A stretch of 64,000 bases of DNA from Halanaerobiales bacterium (GTDB lineage: Bacteria; Bacillota; Halanaerobiia; Halanaerobiales; DTU029). Of this stretch, positions 1 through 6,409 are shown in pieces (positions within the stretch are counted from its first letter, which is position 1; the number at the start of each line of letters is the position of its first letter). A program made the translations under genes and the position numbers. Below the pieces are notes generated by a model. That model did no database searches and had not been told where the DNA came from. It saw only the letters and a list, made by a program, of their open reading frames with translations. The DNA lies in the NCBI GenBank assembly GCA_029981855.1, contig JARRCS010000024.1, positions 1 through 64,000 on the forward strand. Reading direction: 5' to 3'.

Positions 1-115
1 CTTCTTGCGTGACAAAAATATGCATTTCATAACAGCTCTAGACCGGGACCAGATTAAAACCCTTGGCCTTTTTGATTTATCCATTTTTATGGAGTTTGAT
101 GACTTCTTTTTATGA
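1..115 (+). CDS. 3' end of an unidentified gene
   Basis: An open frame enters from the left edge (first whole codon at base 2) and stops at TGA 113-115. It gives 37 residues, ending in an acidic and aromatic tail (MEFDDFFL). The piece is too short to assign a family. It reads in the same direction as the genes that follow, about 310 bases ahead of the TPR gene. It could also be chance coding. Confidence 0.4.
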   Translation, partial: FLRDKNMHFITALDRDQIKTLGLFDLSIFMEFDDFFL

Positions 116-283
116 TCAGCTATATCGGTTACGGGCAAAAACTCCACTATGGTTTTAGTTTCAGCTAACCTCAACCTGTTTTAAACTTCCTTCGGTTAAA
201 CAGAAAAACAGCTTTTTCCGTGCTGGCTGGGAGTGTAAATAAAATCCAAAAGTAACTTGACACTATCAACAGGCATAAATTTC

Positions 284-312
284 TTGCTATCAGGGGATTT
301 AAATAATATAAT
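284..312 (+). promoter_or_regulatory. candidate sigma-A promoter for the TPR gene
   Basis: TTGCTA (284-289) and TATAAT (307-312) are 17 bases apart, about 115 bases ahead of the TPR start. A TTGACA at 257-262 lies nearby but has no -10 at suitable spacing. Apart from this site and the repeat at 349-384, the 116-428 stretch shows nothing recognisable. Confidence 0.4.
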
Positions 313-348
313 ATAAAATAGATACTATAAGAATTTCCTTTTGGCAAC

Positions 349-384
349 TTTTCCGATAGTAGAAACCTTCTTTATTTGCAATTA
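349..384 (+). repeat. dispersed intergenic repeat R1, copy a
   Basis: Contains TTCCGATAGTAGAAACCTTC followed by a T-rich run and TTGCAATTA. Similar words recur at 1056-1100, 4677-4752 and, inverted, at 31027-31056, always between genes. This copy lacks the CAAATAGATG half seen in the others. Confidence 0.45.
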
Positions 385-428
385 TTGTAAACAATGATGG
401 GGCATTAATTTAGAAAACAGGTGGTATA

Positions 429-980
429 ATGAAGGAGAAGCAGTATCTGGAAAAATTAACTGGAGAACTGGCAGAAAAATATCAAGAGGGAGTTAAGCAA
501 CTGGAACTGGGTAATTTTGCTCAGGCAGAGAAGCTATTAATAGAAGTAAAGGAGGAAAGACCGGATTTTGTGCCAGTCTATAATAAACTCGGTATTATTG
601 CCATCTACCGCAAAAACCTGGACAGGGCTAAGAACTGGCTGACACAGGCCCTTGAACTCGATAAGGAGTTCGTCCCGGCCATCACCAATCTAGGGAGTAT
701 TAAGAGGGAGGAAGGAGACCGGGACCTGGCCAGGGAATACTATTTAAAGGCAATTCAGCTTGATCCTGATTATGGACCTGCCTATAATAACCTGGGGGTT
801 ATCTATCGGGAAGAGGGTAATTACCGGGAATCGGTCAAATACTTAAAAAAAGCCAATAAACTGAAGAGTTATACTATAGATGCTTCCAAAGATAGGCTTT
901 TTTATAAGGAACCCGGTTGTATCGTTCCTCTGATTATTATGGTAGGTCTAGTTATTCTCTATCTTATCTTTATTCGATAA
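429..980 (+). CDS. TPR-repeat protein with C-terminal membrane anchor
   Basis: The 183-residue protein is mostly tandem tetratricopeptide helices (about residues 14-148). Typical TPR spacing is seen in 'YNKLGIIAIYRKN', 'ITNLGSIKREEGD' and 'YNNLGVIYREEGN', each followed by an 'A..LDP/LDKE'-like helix. Residues 165-182 form one hydrophobic segment that probably anchors the protein in the inner membrane with the TPR domain in the cytoplasm. The start ATG has AGGTGG 5-10 bases upstream. TPR domains mediate protein-protein contacts; the partner is unknown. The gene is separated from mscS by about 270 bases and is probably transcribed alone. Confidence 0.8.
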   Translation: MKEKQYLEKLTGELAEKYQEGVKQLELGNFAQAEKLLIEVKEERPDFVPVYNKLGIIAIYRKNLDRAKNWLTQALELDKEFVPAITNLGSIKREEGDRDLAREYYLKAIQLDPDYGPAYNNLGVIYREEGNYRESVKYLKKANKLKSYTIDASKDRLFYKEPGCIVPLIIMVGLVILYLIFIR

Positions 981-1055
981 AAATCATTCGATAAAAATCT
1001 TAAATTACCAGGAGTTATGTGTAAAAAGTTCTAATCATCTTTTTGCAGTTGAAAA

Positions 1056-1100
1056 CTACAAATAGATGTTTCCGATTGCAGAAACCTTCTTTTTAATTGC
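1056..1100 (+). repeat. dispersed intergenic repeat R1, copy b
   Basis: The most complete copy: CTACAAATAGATGTTTCCGA followed by TTGCAGAAACCTTC and a T-rich run. It shares its left half with copies c and e, and its right half with copy a. Confidence 0.5.
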
Positions 1101-1105
1101 GCCAG

Positions 1106-1209
1106 GATGGTTTAGATACTAACGCATCGAGCGTGTTGGTCTAAACCTTCTTTTAAATTATAAATTATGCAATAATGGTCTAGACACTAGCACATCGAGT
1201 GCGTGGCAG
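1106..1209 (+). repeat. two tandem hairpin repeats with the same ATCGA loop
   Basis: Unit 1 (1106-1147) has arms GGTTTAGA and TCTAAACC around CGC-ATCGA-GCG. Unit 2 (1175-1209) has GGTCTAGACACTAG before CAC-ATCGA-GTG. The loop-closing CGC/GCG in unit 1 becomes CAC/GTG in unit 2, so pairing is kept while sequence changes. The units sit just ahead of mscS. Confidence 0.5.
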
Positions 1210-1252
1210 AAATTTTTGATTCACTTAATTTCAAAACCGTGGAGGTTTAAAA

Positions 1253-2146
1253 ATGAATCTGAGCTGGGAGAGTTTTATTACCTATTTGAACAAATTATTT
1301 ACCACAGGATTAATATTGGATTACTTGGTTAAAATTATCGGCAGTATTGTGGTACTGATTGTTAGTAAAATGGTGATTAAATTCGGCAATAGATTTATAG
1401 TCAAACTGATTAAGAGGAACAAAAAAGAACATGATGATCGGAGAAAGAATACCTTGGTTATGCTCCTGAAAAGTATTTTAAGATACGGGATTTACTTCTT
1501 TGCCGGGATGATTATCCTTTCCATCTTTAATTTTCCCATTGCCTCCTTGCTGGCTGGCGCCGGAATTGTCGGCCTGGCCATCGGTTTCGGCTCCCAGAAC
1601 CTGGTCAAGGATGTAATTAATGGTTTTTTTATCCTCTTTGAGGACCAGTTCGGGGTTGGGGATTACATAAAAACGGCCGGGGTAGAAGGGATTGTAGAGG
1701 AGATAGGATTGAGAACTACCAGTATCAGGAATTTCGGGGGAGAGCTCCATATTATTCCCAACGGGGAGATCACCCAGGTGACCAATTACTCTACCGGTAA
1801 TATGCGGGTGATGGTGGATGTAGGGGTTGCCTATGAGGAAGACCCCGCTCATGTGATAGAGGTTCTGGAGAAACTCTGCGGAGAGATAGCCAGGGAAAAA
1901 AGTGATATCGTTACAGATGGCCCGACTGTTCTGGGTGTCCAGGAACTGGCTTCCTCCAGTGTGGTTATCCGTATCTGGGCTAAGGTAATTCCAATGGAAC
2001 AGTGGCATATGGCGAGATATATCCGCCAGCGGATTAAAGAGAGACTGGATGAGACGGGGATTGAAATCGCCTATCCCCATATGGTATTATTAACAAAAGA
2101 GTCTAAAGAAACTCAGGAGGCAACAGTACGGCCTGGAGACGGGTAG
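1253..2146 (+). CDS. small-conductance mechanosensitive channel, MscS family
   Basis: A 297-residue MscS-type channel that would open under membrane tension and release solutes on osmotic downshift. Three hydrophobic segments occupy roughly residues 22-105. The pore helix and beta-domain entry show the family hallmark 'GIVGLAIGFGSQNLVKD' followed by 'NGFFILFEDQFGVGDYI'. The rest is the soluble beta and alpha/beta cytoplasmic vestibule. The ATG start has a good GGAGG seven to eight bases upstream. Length is normal for a three-TM MscS. It is the first gene of a same-strand housekeeping run. Confidence 0.93.
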   Translation: MNLSWESFITYLNKLFTTGLILDYLVKIIGSIVVLIVSKMVIKFGNRFIVKLIKRNKKEHDDRRKNTLVMLLKSILRYGIYFFAGMIILSIFNFPIASLLAGAGIVGLAIGFGSQNLVKDVINGFFILFEDQFGVGDYIKTAGVEGIVEEIGLRTTSIRNFGGELHIIPNGEITQVTNYSTGNMRVMVDVGVAYEEDPAHVIEVLEKLCGEIAREKSDIVTDGPTVLGVQELASSSVVIRIWAKVIPMEQWHMARYIRQRIKERLDETGIEIAYPHMVLLTKESKETQEATVRPGDG

Positions 2147-2157
2147 GAAGAACGATA

Positions 2158-2258
2158 AGTTGATGGTTATGATTATTCATATTGCTTAGAGAAAGGGGGA
2201 AGGCGCATTTCTACCCGCTCTATAGAAGGACGGGGTATCCTGCGCCATCTTGGATGAA
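2158..2258 (+). mobile_element. IS200/IS605-like non-autonomous palindromic element, copy 1
   Basis: About 100 bp, nearly identical to 6307-6409. It begins after TTGAT with GGTTATGATTATTCATATT and ends in a long hairpin (GGCGCA 2202-2207 pairing with TGCGCC 2241-2246, inner ACCCG/CGGGGT). There are no terminal inverted repeats. Subterminal hairpins, lack of terminal repeats and insertion 3' of a TTGAT-like pentamer are features of IS200/IS605 relatives (ISDra2 uses TTGAT). Similarity to the other copy ends exactly at the start codon of the following gene. Assignment to this family is inference. Confidence 0.6.
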
Positions 2259-2466
2259 GAGGGATTTCCAGTTGGGAGATATAGTCCGTTTTCGTAAGAA
2301 ACACCCCTGTGGTGGTGATACCTGGGAGGTTATCAGAATCGGAATGGACTTTAAGGCTAAATGTACTACCTGTGGTAGGATTATCATGTTACCCAGGCGT
2401 AAATTTGAAAAGAGTGTTAAAGAAGTAATAAAGGAAAAGGATATTAAAAAAGCAGATGGAGAGTGA
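2254..2466 (+). CDS. DUF951 family protein
   Basis: A 70-residue protein with the DUF951 pattern: 'KKHPCGGDTWEVIRIG', 'DFKAKCTTCGR' and a basic tail. The cysteines could bind metal. DUF951 genes commonly lie beside ychF and mscS in Firmicutes, as here, but no biochemical role is established. ATG 2254 is chosen because the family starts near 'M...FQLGDIVRF'. An upstream TTG at 2182 would add 24 residues encoded by the palindromic element. No good Shine-Dalgarno precedes ATG 2254, because the element ends on it. The stop overlaps the ychF leader. Confidence 0.8.
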   Translation: MKRDFQLGDIVRFRKKHPCGGDTWEVIRIGMDFKAKCTTCGRIIMLPRRKFEKSVKEVIKEKDIKKADGE

Positions 2467-2474
2467 AGATAATA

Positions 2475-3566
2475 ATGAAGATAGGAATTGTAGGGCTGCC
2501 CAATGTAGGCAAGTCTACCCTCTTTAATGCCCTGACAAGGGCCGGAGCCGGTGCAGAGAATTACCCCTTCTGTACCATTGATCCCAATATCGGGGTAGTC
2601 AATGTACCCGATCAAAGACTTGATATCTTATATGAGATGTATCAACCGGAGAGAAAGGTCCCGACCACAATAGAATTTGTGGATATCGCCGGTCTGGTCA
2701 GGGGGGCCAGTGAGGGTGAGGGGCTGGGCAACCAGTTTCTGGCCCATATCCGGGAGGTTGAGGCCATTGCCCAGGTGGTCAGGTGTTTTACCGACAGTAA
2801 TGTTACCCATGTAGATGGTAATCTGGACCCGGTCAGGGATATCGAGACGATAAATACCGAATTGATGCTGGCTGACCTGGCTACCATAGAAAAGAGGACG
2901 GAAAAGACCCGGAAGATGGCTAAGAGCGGCAAAAAGGAATTACTCCAGGAACTGGATGAACTGGAGAGATTACGTGAGTCTCTGGAGGCAGGAAAAAGCA
3001 TCCGTCAGCTAGATTTCACTGAAAGGGGCAGGAAACTGATCAAGGAGCTGCAGCTTTTGACAGCCAAACCGGTTATCTATATTGCTAATATCGATGAGGA
3101 TGATCTGGGAGCTGAAGATAACCAGCTGGTAAGGGAGGTTAAGGAATATGCCTGGGGTGAGGAGGCCAGGGTAGTAACCATCAGTGCTAAAATAGAGGCC
3201 GATATTGCCGAACTTGAGGAGGAAGAGGCCGGGCTTTTCCTCGAGGAACTAGGCCTATCCCAATCAGGGCTTGACCGGGTTATCAGAGCAGGATATGACC
3301 TGCTAGGTCTTATTACCTTTTTTACAGCAGGTGAGCGTGAAGTCAGGGCCTGGACAGTCAGGCGCGGTTCTACAGCACCGGAGGCCGCTGGCAAGGTCCA
3401 TTCAGATATGCAGCGGGGATTTATTCGGGCCGAGGTTGTTAGTTTTGATGACTTGCTCCGGGCAGGCTCAATCGGTAAGGTCCGGGAAGAAGGGCTGCTT
3501 CGCCTGGAAGGGAAGGATTACCTGATTCAGGATGGCGATATCTGTTACTTCCGGTTCAATGTCTAA
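2475..3566 (+). CDS. ychF: redox-regulated ATPase YchF (OBG family)
   Basis: A 363-residue TRAFAC-class P-loop NTPase of the Obg/YchF family; YchF proteins bind ribosomes and prefer ATP. Seen in order: G1 'GLPNVGKST' near the N-terminus, 'NYPFCTIDPN', the G3 region 'VDIAGLVRGASEGEGLGNQFL', a helical coiled insertion around residues 130-200, and a C-terminal TGS-like domain ('REVRAWTVRRGSTAPEAAG' to 'YLIQDGDICYFRFNV'). Length matches the family (about 364). ATG 2475 is preferred over GTG 2463 because the latter overlaps the DUF951 stop and would add four residues before the conserved 'MKIGIVG'. Confidence 0.95.
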   Translation: MKIGIVGLPNVGKSTLFNALTRAGAGAENYPFCTIDPNIGVVNVPDQRLDILYEMYQPERKVPTTIEFVDIAGLVRGASEGEGLGNQFLAHIREVEAIAQVVRCFTDSNVTHVDGNLDPVRDIETINTELMLADLATIEKRTEKTRKMAKSGKKELLQELDELERLRESLEAGKSIRQLDFTERGRKLIKELQLLTAKPVIYIANIDEDDLGAEDNQLVREVKEYAWGEEARVVTISAKIEADIAELEEEEAGLFLEELGLSQSGLDRVIRAGYDLLGLITFFTAGEREVRAWTVRRGSTAPEAAGKVHSDMQRGFIRAEVVSFDDLLRAGSIGKVREEGLLRLEGKDYLIQDGDICYFRFNV

Positions 3567-3587
3567 AATCAAACCTTTGAATTTTTA

Positions 3588-3616
3588 TTGCATTAAAGGC
3601 CGGAGAGTGCTATAAT
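3588..3616 (+). promoter_or_regulatory. promoter of rpsF-ssb-rpsR
   Basis: TTGCAT (3588-3593) and TATAAT (3611-3616) with exactly 17 bases between them, about 70 bases before the rpsF start. Confidence 0.7.
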
Positions 3617-3632
3617 AGAGAATGAATTATCA

Positions 3633-3672
3633 TCCATGCTCTGTTTCAACAGGGCCGTTTAGACCATATGGA
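3633..3672 (+). promoter_or_regulatory. putative S6:S18 ribosomal leader of rpsF
   Basis: The rpsF 5' leader folds into an apical stem GCTCTGTT (3638-3645) / AACAGGGC (3648-3655) and an outer stem TCCAT (3633-3637) / ATGGA (3668-3672). The 3' strand of the internal loop contains CCG (3655-3657). A CCG-bearing bulge in the rpsF leader is the known binding determinant of the S6:S18 complex, which represses its own operon in many bacteria. The outer stem abuts the Shine-Dalgarno, which fits translational feedback. The fold was derived by eye. Confidence 0.5.
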
Positions 3673-3688
3673 GGAGGTGAAACAAGAA

Positions 3689-3979
3689 ATGGTGCGTGAT
3701 TATGAGACTACCTTTATCCTCAGGCCCGACCTGGAGGAAGAGACCAGGGAAGCCCTTATTGAGAGGATCAAGAATATTGTTACCGATAATAACGGTGAGA
3801 TTGTCGAGGTCGATATCTGGGGAGACAGGAAACTGGCCTATGAGATTAATGACTTCAGGTCCGGTTATTATATAGTAATGAACTTTAAAGGTGAAGCCGA
3901 CCTCGTTAATGAACTGGAGCGTAATTTCAAGATTATTGATAATGTCCTGCGTTATCTCATTGTCAGAAAGGAAGATTAG
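3689..3979 (+). CDS. rpsF: 30S ribosomal protein S6
   Basis: A 96-residue bS6 protein of the 30S platform, which binds 16S rRNA together with S18. Recognised from 'DYETTFILRPDLEEETREAL', 'GDRKLAYEINDFRSGYY' and 'IDNVLRYLIVRKED'. ATG 3689 is chosen because it lies eight bases after the strong Shine-Dalgarno GGAGGTG. The earlier in-frame ATG at 3668 would contain that Shine-Dalgarno. It is the first gene of the conserved rpsF-ssb-rpsR operon. Confidence 0.96.
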   Translation: MVRDYETTFILRPDLEEETREALIERIKNIVTDNNGEIVEVDIWGDRKLAYEINDFRSGYYIVMNFKGEADLVNELERNFKIIDNVLRYLIVRKED

Positions 3980-4003
3980 ATCTTAACCAGGGTGGTGAGT
4001 AAA

Positions 4004-4414
4004 TTGTTAAATCATATTATTCTGATCGGCCGTCTAGTTCGAGATCCGGAGTTGCGGTATACTTCTAACGGGATACCGGTCAGCAACTTTACTCTGGCTG
4101 TTGAGCGCAATTACACCAATCAGCAGGGTGAAAGGGATGTTGATTTCATTAGGATAGTTACCTGGCGTAAATTGGCCGAAAACTGTGCTCATCATCTGGG
4201 TAAAGGCAGGCTGGTGGCTGTTGATGGCTCCCTGCAGATCAGGAGAACCGAACGGGATGGACGTACCTATATCAATCCAGAGGTAGTTGCCAATGATGTC
4301 CGTTTTCTTGATTGGCCCAGCGATAAAAACAACAGCAAAACCAGCTACCAGGCTAATAATAATGATGATAACGACATTTTTGAAGTAGATGAAGATTTCG
4401 ATGTGCCGTTTTAA
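4004..4414 (+). CDS. ssb: single-stranded DNA-binding protein
   Basis: A 136-residue SSB with an OB fold over residues 1-105 ('NHIILIGRLVRDPELRYTSNG', 'FTLAVERNY', 'DFIRIVTWRKLAENC', 'GRLVAVDGSLQIRRTERDG'). A short flexible linker leads to the acidic tip 'DEDFDVPF', the conserved docking peptide for replication and repair partners. It coats single strands during replication. The start is probably TTG 4004 (MLNHIIL), with GGTGGTG about seven bases upstream; GTG 3992 or 3995 would place that Shine-Dalgarno inside the gene. It sits between rpsF and rpsR as in most Firmicutes. Confidence 0.94.
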   Translation: MLNHIILIGRLVRDPELRYTSNGIPVSNFTLAVERNYTNQQGERDVDFIRIVTWRKLAENCAHHLGKGRLVAVDGSLQIRRTERDGRTYINPEVVANDVRFLDWPSDKNNSKTSYQANNNDDNDIFEVDEDFDVPF

Positions 4415-4427
4415 AGGAGGGATATAG

Positions 4428-4643
4428 ATGGCAAGAGGCAGAAATAAGACCTGTTTCTTTTGTGCCAATAAGGACAAGGAAATAGATTATAAGGACATTA
4501 AGACCTTACAGCGTTTTATTACTGACAGGGGTAAGATTATACCCCGCAGGATTACAGGCAATTGTGCCAAACATCAGCGGACTTTGACCAGGGAGATCAA
4601 AAGAGCTAGAGCAGTTGCCCTGTTACCATATGTAAGAGAATAG
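4428..4643 (+). CDS. rpsR: 30S ribosomal protein S18
   Basis: A 71-residue bS18 that pairs with S6 on the 30S platform. The N-terminus carries 'CFFCANK' and further on 'GNCAKHQR', consistent with a zinc-binding (C+) form of S18. Conserved '[17 protein letters not shown]' and '[16 protein letters not shown]' are present. A strong AAAGGAGG precedes the ATG, 13 bases after the ssb stop. It is the last gene of the operon before a repeat and a terminator. Confidence 0.96.
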   Translation: MARGRNKTCFFCANKDKEIDYKDIKTLQRFITDRGKIIPRRITGNCAKHQRTLTREIKRARAVALLPYVRE

Positions 4644-4676
4644 TAATTTCAACCGAAAGAATTTACTTTTGACAAG

Positions 4677-4752
4677 CTACAAATAGGTGTTTCCGATTTA
4701 CTAAGGCTTATTTACAAAAATTTCTAAATATCTCTCCAACATCTATTTGTAG
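4677..4752. repeat. dispersed repeat R1, inverted pair (copies c and d)
   Basis: CTACAAATAGGTGTT (4677-4691) and AACATCTATTTGTAG (4738-4752) are inverted with one mismatch, so the RNA could form a 15-bp stem. Both arms match R1 copies at 1056 and 31027. It lies between rpsR and the terminator. Confidence 0.5.
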
Positions 4753-4793
4753 TTGTTTTGGTAAATTATCGAACGATAGGGAGGCGTTAAGTT

Positions 4794-4836
4794 AAAGGAG
4801 GCAAAGGGCCTAGTCTTGAGCCTCCTTTATTTTTCA
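4794..4836 (+). terminator. rho-independent terminator after rpsR
   Basis: A perfect nine-base stem AAAGGAGGC (4794-4802) / GCCTCCTTT (4820-4828) followed by ATTTTTC. It closes the rpsF-ssb-rpsR unit. Confidence 0.8.
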
Positions 4837-4861
4837 TGTTTGTGAGGTGTTAATTTACCAT

Positions 4862-5752
4862 ATGATACCGGAATTATACAGGGATAGCTTAAAGGCCTTA
4901 ATGGTTATTATTTTGCTGACAATTCTCAACTTTAATCTACCGATTTTAAGTCTATTCATCTACATAATCTGGCCTATACCGATAGCCTATATAGTTGTAA
5001 AACACGGAATGAAAAGGGCTATCTTATTGATTATCGTAGCTGCCGTGGTTAACGGGCTGATAATGGGGGCGGTTATGGGCTTATATACGGTAATTGGTTT
5101 TGGCCTGATTGGTTTTATCCTCGGAGCCAGCCTGGAGGAGGGCTTTTCTCCCCTGAAAACCCTCCTTTTAACCATTTTTGCAGTTCTCATCTCTAATCTG
5201 ATCATTGCCGGTACCACCAGCTATATCTTCGGTTTTAGCTATAATCAGTTATTTAATGATCTTATTAAATCTTTAGGACAGAGCCCGGAGTTCTCCCATC
5301 TTTCTGTTGTGTTGGAGCAGCAGCTAAACTTAATTAAAAGGATCTTTCCCGCCATCACGGTAATAACCTCGATTATCACCGGAAGCCTGACCTATTATGC
5401 TACCCTCTGGTATCTAAAGAGGATGGGCTTGGAGCAGAAGGTTTATAAACCGGTTAAATACTGGCGCTTTCCCCACTGGTGGGTTTCACTGGGAATTGTT
5501 ATCAGCCTGTTATTTAAGACTAATATCTATCTCTTAAACCTGAATATTATCCTGTTATTTCTGGCCGCTCTCCAGGGTTTCGGCGTTGGGCTCTTTTATC
5601 TGACAAAGGGTAATTACCCACCCTTCTTAACCTTTACCTATATCCTGATAATAGTTTTGTTTAACCTCTTTAGCTTTATTATCCTGGCTCTAGTGGGTTT
5701 GGTCGATATGTGGTTTAACTTAAGAAAAATTAAACTTAATCCGGAAGGATAA
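4862..5752 (+). CDS. DUF2232 family polytopic membrane protein
   Basis: A protein of about 296 residues with some eight hydrophobic segments, from 'ALMVIILLTILNFNLP' to the C-terminal 'FSFIILALVGLVDMWFNLR'. The pattern and the position between rpsR and rplI match DUF2232 (YybS-like) proteins of Firmicutes, whose function is unknown. Glycine-rich early helices ('GLIMGAVMGLYTVIGFGLIGFILGA') resemble small-molecule transport folds, but that is only resemblance. ATG 4862 is used. GTG 4847 would add five residues, and GAGGTG sits 13 bases before ATG 4862, so the start is uncertain. Confidence 0.8.
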   Translation: MIPELYRDSLKALMVIILLTILNFNLPILSLFIYIIWPIPIAYIVVKHGMKRAILLIIVAAVVNGLIMGAVMGLYTVIGFGLIGFILGASLEEGFSPLKTLLLTIFAVLISNLIIAGTTSYIFGFSYNQLFNDLIKSLGQSPEFSHLSVVLEQQLNLIKRIFPAITVITSIITGSLTYYATLWYLKRMGLEQKVYKPVKYWRFPHWWVSLGIVISLLFKTNIYLLNLNIILLFLAALQGFGVGLFYLTKGNYPPFLTFTYILIIVLFNLFSFIILALVGLVDMWFNLRKIKLNPEG

Positions 5753-5849
5753 CAGTAAAAAATATCTGAATGCCAGAAGGATAGGTTAATATTTCTATTG
5801 TCAAAGAATTGTTTTTAATATAAAATAATTATGGAGGTAATCACAAACT

Positions 5850-6293
5850 ATGAAGGTGATCTTAAAAGAGGATGTTAAAAAGCTAGGCAAGAAGGGAGAT
5901 ATTGTCAAGGTTGCTGATGGTTACGGGAGAAATTATCTTTTACCTAAAGGCCTGGCTGAAGTGGCTACCGAGAGCAACTTAAATGAGTTAAAAAATAAAG
6001 AGAAGGTAAGGAAACGCAAGGAAAAGGAAAGAATTGCTGAGGCTAAGGAGCTTGCCGCCAGGCTGGAGAAGGAGAAGTTTGTCATCTCCGTTAAGGCCGG
6101 GGAAAATGGCCGGCTTTTTGGCTCTGTAACCACTAAGGATATTGCTGAAGCGGTCAAAAAGGCAGGTTATGAGATTGATAAGAGGAAGATTGACCTTAAT
6201 GAACATATAAAATCACTGGGTACCCATCGGGTTAATGTTAAAATATATGAAGATATCAGTGCTACATTGAAGGTTCAGGTAGTTGAGGCTTAA
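5850..6293 (+). CDS. rplI: 50S ribosomal protein L9
   Basis: A 147-residue bL9 that links the L1 stalk region to neighbouring ribosomes. The N-terminal rRNA-binding domain reads 'MKVILKEDVKKLGKKGDIVKVADGYGRNYLLPKGLA', followed by the long charged helix (about residues 45-75) and the C-terminal domain with 'GRLFGSVTTKDIAEA' and 'IKSLGTHRVNVKIYEDISA'. Full length. ATG follows ATGGAGGTAA at normal spacing. It is downstream of DUF2232, as in related genomes. Confidence 0.96.
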   Translation: MKVILKEDVKKLGKKGDIVKVADGYGRNYLLPKGLAEVATESNLNELKNKEKVRKRKEKERIAEAKELAARLEKEKFVISVKAGENGRLFGSVTTKDIAEAVKKAGYEIDKRKIDLNEHIKSLGTHRVNVKIYEDISATLKVQVVEA

Positions 6294-6306
6294 CTCTGTT
6301 TCATCG

Positions 6307-6409
6307 AGTTGATGGTTATGATTATTCATATTTTGCTTAACAGAAAGGGGGAAGGCGCATTTTTCCCCGCCCTATAGAGGACGGGGTATCCTGTGCCATT
6401 TTGGATGAA
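6307..6409 (+). mobile_element. IS200/IS605-like non-autonomous palindromic element, copy 2
   Basis: Close copy of 2158-2258, again starting after TTGAT and ending on the next start codon. The hairpin GGCGCA (6354-6359) / TGTGCC (6392-6397) with inner CCCCG/CGGGG is kept. Differences between the copies are two extra T, a few substitutions and small gaps. It lies between rplI and the Lon gene and supplies the sequence just ahead of that gene's start. Confidence 0.6.

Noticed and set aside
257-262. TTGACA as a -35 box for the TPR gene
   Set aside because: No -10 at 16-18 bases; the pair at 284-312 fits better.
1478-2080. 200-codon open frame on the minus strand opposite mscS
   Set aside because: It lies wholly inside a clear MscS gene, has no ribosome-binding site and no family resemblance; a mirror of the real gene's codon use.
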